NCBI GenBank assembly: GCA_002428885.1 | Contig: DIYE01000274.1 | Coordinates: forward strand, 1 to 17,872 | Length of the DNA stretch: 17,872 nucleotides | Source: Alphaproteobacteria bacterium UBA6062 | GTDB lineage: Bacteria; Pseudomonadota; Alphaproteobacteria; Sneathiellales; Sneathiellaceae | Direction of reading: 5' to 3' | Part shown: positions 13,139 through 17,872 of the stretch, in pieces | How positions within the stretch are numbered: position 1 is the first letter of the stretch | Layout: every line of letters starts with the position of its first letter | The notes under the pieces: generated by a model | The model's input: only the letters and a program-made list of their open reading frames with translations | What the model was told of the DNA's origin: nothing | The model's database searches: none | Position numbers and translations under genes: made by a program

Positions 13139-15592
13139 ATGTCCCGTCCTGTCTCTCTTCCGGATGAAGCCGACATCGTCATTATCGGCGGCGGTGTCAT
13201 TGGTTGTTCCGTTGCCTATCACCTGACCCTTCTGGGCTATAAGGATGTTCATCTCCTGGAGCGCAAAGAGCTGACCTGCGGTACAACATGGCATGCGGCC
13301 GGGCTGGTTGGGCAACTCCGCGCCACCAGCAACCTGACCCGCATGGCACAATATACCAGCGACCTTTACCGGGATCTGGAAACCCAGACTGAACATGCAA
13401 CAGGATTCCGTCAGACCGGCTCCCTTGGATGTGCTGCCAGCGATGCCCGCTGGGAGGAAATGCGGCGTGGTGCCTCCATGGCCCGCAATCTGGGCCTGGA
13501 TTGCGAAATATACACTCCCGAACAAGTGAAGGAACGTTGGCCATTGCTGGAAACCGGCGATTTGTCAGGGGCAATCTATCTGCCGAGTGACGGACAGACC
13601 AATCCTATTGATACAACACGCGCCATGGCAGCTGTTGCACGGGAAAATGGTGCCCGCATCCATGAAGGCGTTAAAGTCGATGATATTCTGCATGAAGACG
13701 GCAAAATCACAGGTGTGCGGACCGCTCACGGGAACATTAAAGCCAGGAAGGTCGTTCTTTGCGGTGGTATGTGGTCCCGGGATATGGCAGCTGCCTGCGG
13801 TGTTACAGTTCCACTTCATGCCGCTGAACATTTCTATATTGTAACGGAGGGAATAGATGAACTTCCTTCCGACATGCCGGTCATCCGTGATCCCGACAAC
13901 AGTATCTATATTAAAGAGGATGCCGGTAAATTACTGGTTGGAGCCTTTGAACCCATAGCCAAACCCTGGGGACACAAGGGCATTTCGGAAGATTTCTGTT
14001 TCGATGAACTGCCACCGGACCTGGATCATTTCGAACCCTTTCTGATGAACGCTATGCATCGCATACCCTTGCTTGAACAGGCCGGGATCAGAACTTTCTT
14101 TAATGGTCCGGAGAGCTTTACACCTGATGACCGTTATTTGCTGGGTGAAGCACCCAATCTCAAAGACCTGTTTGTCGCGACAGGTTTCAACTCCATCGGT
14201 ATTCAGTCCGCTGGAGGAGCGGGCAAGGTACTGGCCGACTGGATCGACAGAGGCGAACCCCCAATGGATATGTGGGATGTAGATATCCGCCGGGTCATGC
14301 CTTTTCAGTCCAATCGTCAGTATCTTTATGATCGGACAGTTGAATCACTTGGCCTTCTCTACCAAATGCACTGGCCCTATCGCCAGCCGGAAACAGCCAG
14401 GAATGCCCGTAAATCTCCCCTGCATGATCGGCTCTCAACGGCAGGGGCTTGCTTCGGAGTCCAGGCCGGCTGGGAACGTCCCAACTGGTATGCCACAGAC
14501 GGCATGAAGCCCGAATATGAATACAGCTTTGGTCGCCAGAACTGGTTTGAACAGTCTGCGGCGGAACATAAAGCCGTTCGCGAGACCGTGGGGTTGTTTG
14601 ATCAGAGCTCTTTCTCCAAATACCGGGTGGAAGGCCGGGATGCGGAAGTCCTCCTCAATCGCCTTTCCACGGCCAACATGTCTGTTCCGGACGGCAAGGT
14701 GGTCTATACCCAGTGGCTCAATGACCGGGGCGGCATCGAAGCGGATCTGACCATCACCCGGCTTTCCAGAACCAGCTATCTGGTTGTGACCGCCTGCGCC
14801 TCTCAGGTGCGGGACCTGCACTGGCTGACCTCCCATATCCGGGATGATGAGCATGTTGTTGCAACGGATGTTACGTCAGCTTACGGGGTTCTCGGCATTA
14901 TGGGACCGAACTCCCGCGCTCTGCTGGCTTCCCTCACCCCGGATGATATGAGTCATGAAGGCTTCCCCTTCGCCACGTCCCGGGAGATTGACCTGGGTTA
15001 TGCCAGGGTTCGGGCAACCCGCATCACTTATGTAGGAGAACTGGGATGGGAGCTCTATATCCCGACCGAGTTCATGCAGGATGTCTATGACAGGATTGTA
15101 GAGGCGGGCGACGCGTTCGGTCTTAAACATACCGGCTATCACGCCATGGACAGCCTGCGGATAGAAAAAGCCTACCGGCACTGGGGACATGATATCACCG
15201 ACGAAGATACACCGCTCGAAGCAGGCCTCGCATTCACCATCGACTGGGACAAGCCCGGTGGCTTTATCGGCCGGGAAGCGCTTCTGAAGCAGAAAGAAGA
15301 CGGCTATTCCAAGCGGCTGCTGGTTTTCACGCTGGAGGATAAAAATGCCCTTCTTTACCATGACGAACCCATCTGGCGGGACGGAATGCGGGTCGGTTAT
15401 ATCTCCTCCGGTGCCTACGGGCATGTTACAGGCGGCCCCATTGGCCTCGGCTATGTAAAATATGAAGGCCGCTTCGATAAAGACGCTCTTCTGTCCAGCT
15501 CCTTTGAGATCGAAATTGCCGGTAAAAAATATGCGGCTTCTGCCTCGCTCTCCCCTCTTTATGATCCGAAGTCCCTGAATATTCGCTCATAA
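13139..15592 (+). CDS. Dimethylglycine/sarcosine dehydrogenase-like FAD and folate protein
   Basis: This 817-residue, two-part enzyme has the architecture of dimethylglycine and sarcosine dehydrogenases, which oxidatively remove N-methyl groups and transfer them to tetrahydrofolate. The N-terminal DAO/FAD domain (about 10-370) has the dinucleotide motif VIIGGGVIG (14-22). It also has TTWHAAGL, whose His52 sits where family members attach FAD covalently, and the closing segment ATGFNSIGIQSAGGAGK. A GCV_T (aminomethyltransferase) region follows, from about 460 (FDQSSFSKYRVEG, LGIMGPNSR, GELGWELYIP, DSLRIEKAYRHWG) to a C-terminal barrel with YVKYEG. The start has a strong AAGGAG ribosome-binding site. 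The preceding XRE-cupin gene is a likely controller. The exact substrate (dimethylglycine, sarcosine, another N-methyl amine) cannot be fixed, and dehydrogenase versus oxidase cannot be decided from sequence. Confidence 0.9.
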   Translation: MSRPVSLPDEADIVIIGGGVIGCSVAYHLTLLGYKDVHLLERKELTCGTTWHAAGLVGQLRATSNLTRMAQYTSDLYRDLETQTEHATGFRQTGSLGCAASDARWEEMRRGASMARNLGLDCEIYTPEQVKERWPLLETGDLSGAIYLPSDGQTNPIDTTRAMAAVARENGARIHEGVKVDDILHEDGKITGVRTAHGNIKARKVVLCGGMWSRDMAAACGVTVPLHAAEHFYIVTEGIDELPSDMPVIRDPDNSIYIKEDAGKLLVGAFEPIAKPWGHKGISEDFCFDELPPDLDHFEPFLMNAMHRIPLLEQAGIRTFFNGPESFTPDDRYLLGEAPNLKDLFVATGFNSIGIQSAGGAGKVLADWIDRGEPPMDMWDVDIRRVMPFQSNRQYLYDRTVESLGLLYQMHWPYRQPETARNARKSPLHDRLSTAGACFGVQAGWERPNWYATDGMKPEYEYSFGRQNWFEQSAAEHKAVRETVGLFDQSSFSKYRVEGRDAEVLLNRLSTANMSVPDGKVVYTQWLNDRGGIEADLTITRLSRTSYLVVTACASQVRDLHWLTSHIRDDEHVVATDVTSAYGVLGIMGPNSRALLASLTPDDMSHEGFPFATSREIDLGYARVRATRITYVGELGWELYIPTEFMQDVYDRIVEAGDAFGLKHTGYHAMDSLRIEKAYRHWGHDITDEDTPLEAGLAFTIDWDKPGGFIGREALLKQKEDGYSKRLLVFTLEDKNALLYHDEPIWRDGMRVGYISSGAYGHVTGGPIGLGYVKYEGRFDKDALLSSSFEIEIAGKKYAASASLSPLYDPKSLNIRS

Positions 15593-15611
15593 ACCCCTCG
15601 CCATCCTGACC

Positions 15612-15654
15612 TCTCTCCCTTAAACTCCAATAAAAACAAGAATAAGGGGAGAGA
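15612..15654 (+). promoter_or_regulatory. Inverted repeat that can mask the carboxyltransferase ribosome-binding site
   Basis: TCTCTCCC (15612-15619) is the exact complement of GGGAGAGA (15647-15654), and three further pairs form past one bulged G. The right arm contains the ribosome-binding site GGGGAG (15646-15651), 7 bases before the ATG at 15659. In RNA the stem would hide that site. No T-run follows, so it is not an evident terminator for the upstream gene. Confidence 0.5.
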
Positions 15655-15658
15655 TCGC

Positions 15659-17206
15659 ATGTCCTGGGAAAAAGAAATCGAAGAACTGCGCCAGCGTCAG
15701 GAACTTGCCAAGAAAATGGGCGGCGAGGAAAAGATCGCCCGCCATGTCAATGCCGGAAAACTGACGGTCCGGGACCGGATCGATAAACTGCTTGATACAG
15801 ACAGTTTTCATGAAGTGGGATCGGTCACCGGTAAGGTCAGTTATGACGAGCAGGGCAATATCACAGAGATGCAACCGGCTAACCTGATTACCGGCCGCGG
15901 CAAGCTGGGAGGCCGCACCGTGATTGTCGCCGGGGACGACTTTACGGTCAGGGGCGGCGCCAATGATGCAGGCATCCGCGAAAAGCTCACCCATGTTGAA
16001 ATGATGGCCAACGAACTGCAACTCCCCCTGATCCGGCTGGTAGACGGGACGGGCGGCGGCGGCTCCGTCAAAACCATTGAAACGGAAGGCCGGACTTATA
16101 TTCCCGCCGTAAGAGGCTGGGAAGTGGTGGTTGATAATCTCTCCACTGTCCCGGTGGTCGGGCTGGCGCTCGGCTCCACCGCGGGTCTTGGCGCGGCGAG
16201 GGTTGCCGCCACTCATTATTCCATGATGGTCAAGGATACCTCCCAGATGTTCGTCGCCGGCCCGCCGGTTGTCGCCCGGATCGGTGAGGATCTGGATAAA
16301 AACCAGCTTGGCGGCTCTGATATCCATACGAAAAACGGAGCTGTGGATGACGAGGTAGCATCTGAGGAAGAAGCCTTTGAACGCACAAAACAGTTCCTTT
16401 CCTACCTTCCGCCCTCCGTTCATCAGTTACCGGAACGGACAGAGCCATCTGACCCAACCGATCGCCGGGAAGACTGGTTGATTGGCGCCATTCCCCGCAA
16501 TCCCCGCCAGGTCTACAAAATGCGGAAAATCATCAAAGCGGTGGTTGATGACGGCAGCTTCTTTGAAATGGGCAGGAAATGGGGCCGTTCGGTCATAACC
16601 GGCTTCGCCCGGCTGGATGGCTGGCCCGTTGCCCTGATGGCCAGCGATCCCTATCACTATGCCGGTGCCTGGACATCCGATGCAGCGGATAAAGTCCTGC
16701 GGTTTGTGGATCTGGCCGAAAGCTTCCATCTTCCAGTGGTGCATCTGGTGGATATTCCGGGCTTCCGGGTAGGCCGAGAGGCGGAGGAACAAGCCACCAT
16801 CCGGCATGGTGTACGCGCCATGACCGCCATCTTCCAGGCCTCGGTTCCCTGGTGCAGCATTATCCTGCGCAAAGCCTATGGCGTCGCAGGGGCCGCCCAT
16901 ATGAACGCGTCCCGCTTTAATCTGCGCTATGCCTGGCCTTCCGGTGACTGGGGTTCCCTGCCCATCGCCGGCGGACTGGAAGCGGCATATAAATCGGAAA
17001 TAGAAGCCTCTGAAGATCCAGCCTCAAAGCTGCAGGAAATTGAGGAACGACTGGACCACTTCCGCTCCCCCTTCCGGACAGCGGAGCGCTTTATGGTGGA
17101 AGAAATTATCGATCCCCGCGATACCCGGAAACTGCTCTGCGAATTTGCAGAGCTGGCGGCTCCGCTTCGCAAAACGGGCCGTCCGAGCTTCGGTGTCCGA
17201 CCCTAA
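15659..17206 (+). CDS. Acyl-CoA carboxylase carboxyltransferase (beta) subunit
   Basis: This 515-residue protein of the biotin-dependent carboxyltransferase family (PccB/MccB-like; usually about 510-540 residues) would transfer CO2 from carboxybiotin to an acyl-CoA. The N-terminal half has the family opening with GKLTVRDRIDKLLD (33-46). It also has VDGTGGGG (128-135, first oxyanion-hole region), FVAGPPVV and LGGSDIH (217-223). The C-terminal half has GFRVGREAEEQATIRHG (about 368-384) and ILRKAYGVAGAAHM (402-415). Against typical PccB, the GARIQE and PGFLPG signatures are altered, so substrate specificity is open. No biotin carboxylase or biotin-carrier gene lies in the window, so its partner must be elsewhere. 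The start ATG 15659 is supported by AAGGGGAG. The TAA stop sits within a CTAGGGT-type motif, and a convergent dioxygenase gene ends 14 bases later. Confidence 0.88.
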   Translation: MSWEKEIEELRQRQELAKKMGGEEKIARHVNAGKLTVRDRIDKLLDTDSFHEVGSVTGKVSYDEQGNITEMQPANLITGRGKLGGRTVIVAGDDFTVRGGANDAGIREKLTHVEMMANELQLPLIRLVDGTGGGGSVKTIETEGRTYIPAVRGWEVVVDNLSTVPVVGLALGSTAGLGAARVAATHYSMMVKDTSQMFVAGPPVVARIGEDLDKNQLGGSDIHTKNGAVDDEVASEEEAFERTKQFLSYLPPSVHQLPERTEPSDPTDRREDWLIGAIPRNPRQVYKMRKIIKAVVDDGSFFEMGRKWGRSVITGFARLDGWPVALMASDPYHYAGAWTSDAADKVLRFVDLAESFHLPVVHLVDIPGFRVGREAEEQATIRHGVRAMTAIFQASVPWCSIILRKAYGVAGAAHMNASRFNLRYAWPSGDWGSLPIAGGLEAAYKSEIEASEDPASKLQEIEERLDHFRSPFRTAERFMVEEIIDPRDTRKLLCEFAELAAPLRKTGRPSFGVRP

Positions 17207-17220
17207 CCCTAGGACGAGAG

Positions 17221-17872
17221 CTACTCCAGGGATAGCCAGAGTCTCAACAGATGACGTTTTTCACGGGGATCTTCATGATCCTCGTAATCCGTCCTGGCAT
17301 GCAGGTTCGTGTGATTGGATAGGAGCTGTATATCTCCGGGCTGTAAATCCATATCAAGCAAAATGTCCGGATCCGCAGCGATCTCCTCATACAGGTCCAG
17401 CATTTCCTGATCCTCTCTGGAAAAGGCTCCGATTTCCTCATGCCTGACCACAGAGCGAAAATAATCTGCATGATAAAAAGTTCTGAGCGCCCCGTCCGCA
17501 TAGGTGCAGGGAGTGACCGGGATATATTTCCGGGCGCCGGGCTTACCTTCATTGCGGATATCCAGCGGGCGGCTCTCGAACAGCCGGGCGGCCAGATCCG
17601 GACGTTTTTTAAGGAGTTCGTTGAAAACCGTCACAGAACTGACGATCCGGCTCTGCCCGCCGGACTTGGCCTTTTTCAGGCATAAAAGCCCCACCACATC
17701 CGCACCGTCACAATGATAATCGATATTGGCCGCTGTTGCGTAGAGGCGGGACAGCGGATCTGCCTTGGCAGCCCCCGTATCCGTCACATGCCCCAGCAGA
17801 TCCCCCTTCTGGTTCTGAGCCCCGGGGCGGCCCAGATGCAGGCCGAAACACCAGAAGAAAAGCTCCGCCTCT
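17221..17872 (-). CDS. TauD/TfdA-family Fe(II)/2-oxoglutarate dioxygenase, C-terminal part (partial)
   Basis: The minus-strand frame stays open to the window edge. It encodes about 216 residues ending at TAG (17221-17223), so the N-terminus and start codon lie outside. The GTG at 17787 is internal: upstream codons continue in family-like sequence (FFWCFGLHLGRPGAQNQKG). The iron-binding facial triad is visible as HCD in DYHCDGADVV (codons near 17709-17715) and a distal histidine in NHTNLHARTD (near 17299-17301). The arginine of LLRLWLSL near the C-terminus is the likely 2-oxoglutarate anchor. Members hydroxylate small molecules such as taurine, sulfonates, betaines or phenoxyacids. The substrate is not readable here. 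A link with the nearby methylated-amine genes is possible but unproven, and the gene faces the other way. Confidence 0.85.
   Translation of the reverse strand, partial: EAELFFWCFGLHLGRPGAQNQKGDLLGHVTDTGAAKADPLSRLYATAANIDYHCDGADVVGLLCLKKAKSGGQSRIVSSVTVFNELLKKRPDLAARLFESRPLDIRNEGKPGARKYIPVTPCTYADGALRTFYHADYFRSVVRHEEIGAFSREDQEMLDLYEEIAADPDILLDMDLQPGDIQLLSNHTNLHARTDYEDHEDPREKRHLLRLWLSLE

Noticed and set aside
12956..13525. 189-residue minus-strand open frame across the regulator/DMGDH junction
   Set aside because: It is antisense to two well-supported genes and shows no recognisable domain or ribosome-binding site.
17221..17787. Complete 188-residue dioxygenase starting at the GTG at 17787
   Set aside because: The frame continues upstream with family-like residues to the window edge, so this is the C-terminal part of a longer gene.

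Overview
The window most resembles an alphaproteobacterial chromosome of moderate GC content, perhaps from a marine lineage. The evidence is the gene repertoire: an Lrp/AsnC regulator, a DMGDH-type FAD/folate oxidoreductase behind an XRE-cupin regulator, a compact B12-riboswitch btuBFCD operon, and a Zur-ZnuCB zinc operon with an alphaproteobacterial-looking Zur. The genus cannot be fixed by eye. There is no insertion sequence, CRISPR array, tRNA or rRNA, and most of the DNA is tightly packed coding sequence.

Layout from left to right. (1) 1-335 is the 3' end of an Lrp/AsnC regulator. It converges with a minus-strand pair: an SLC13-type permease with two RCK-C domains, and a small NTF2/SnoaL-like protein upstream of it. 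(2) 2616-4708, minus strand, is a zinc operon in the order zur-znuC-znuB. A Zur-type operator lies on the -10 element of its promoter. No znuA is in the window. (3) 4800-10855, plus strand, is a vitamin B12 uptake operon: promoter, cobalamin riboswitch, long leader, then btuB-btuF-btuC-btuD and a fifth, uncharacterised gene. The junctions btuB/btuF, btuF/btuC, btuC/btuD and btuD/fifth gene overlap by 1, 4, 4 and 4 bases. (4) 10891-12171, minus strand, is an MscS-family channel that converges on the B12 operon across a shared stem-loop region. (5) 12172-12511 is an AT-rich intergenic region with tandem repeats, an orphan hairpin and a 31-bp palindromic operator. (6) 12512-15592, plus strand, is an XRE-cupin regulator followed 27 bases later by a dimethylglycine/sarcosine dehydrogenase-like FAD-GCV_T protein. 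(7) 15659-17206 is an acyl-CoA carboxylase carboxyltransferase subunit without a biotin carboxylase partner. (8) 17221 to the end, minus strand, is the C-terminal part of a TauD/TfdA-like Fe(II)/2-oxoglutarate dioxygenase.

How the genes fit together. The central part handles two scarce micronutrients, zinc and cobalamin, from opposite sides of one roughly 500-base control region. Zinc genes would be switched off by Zur. B12 genes would be switched off by the riboswitch, probably at translation, since no U-tract terminator is visible. The right-hand part suggests one-carbon and methylated-amine catabolism under an XRE-cupin regulator.

The most promising leads are: the fifth gene of the B12 operon, which is translationally coupled to btuD and has no known function; a palindromic insert inside the riboswitch; a recurrent CTAGGGT-type motif that overlaps several gene ends; and the 31-bp operator upstream of the XRE-cupin gene.
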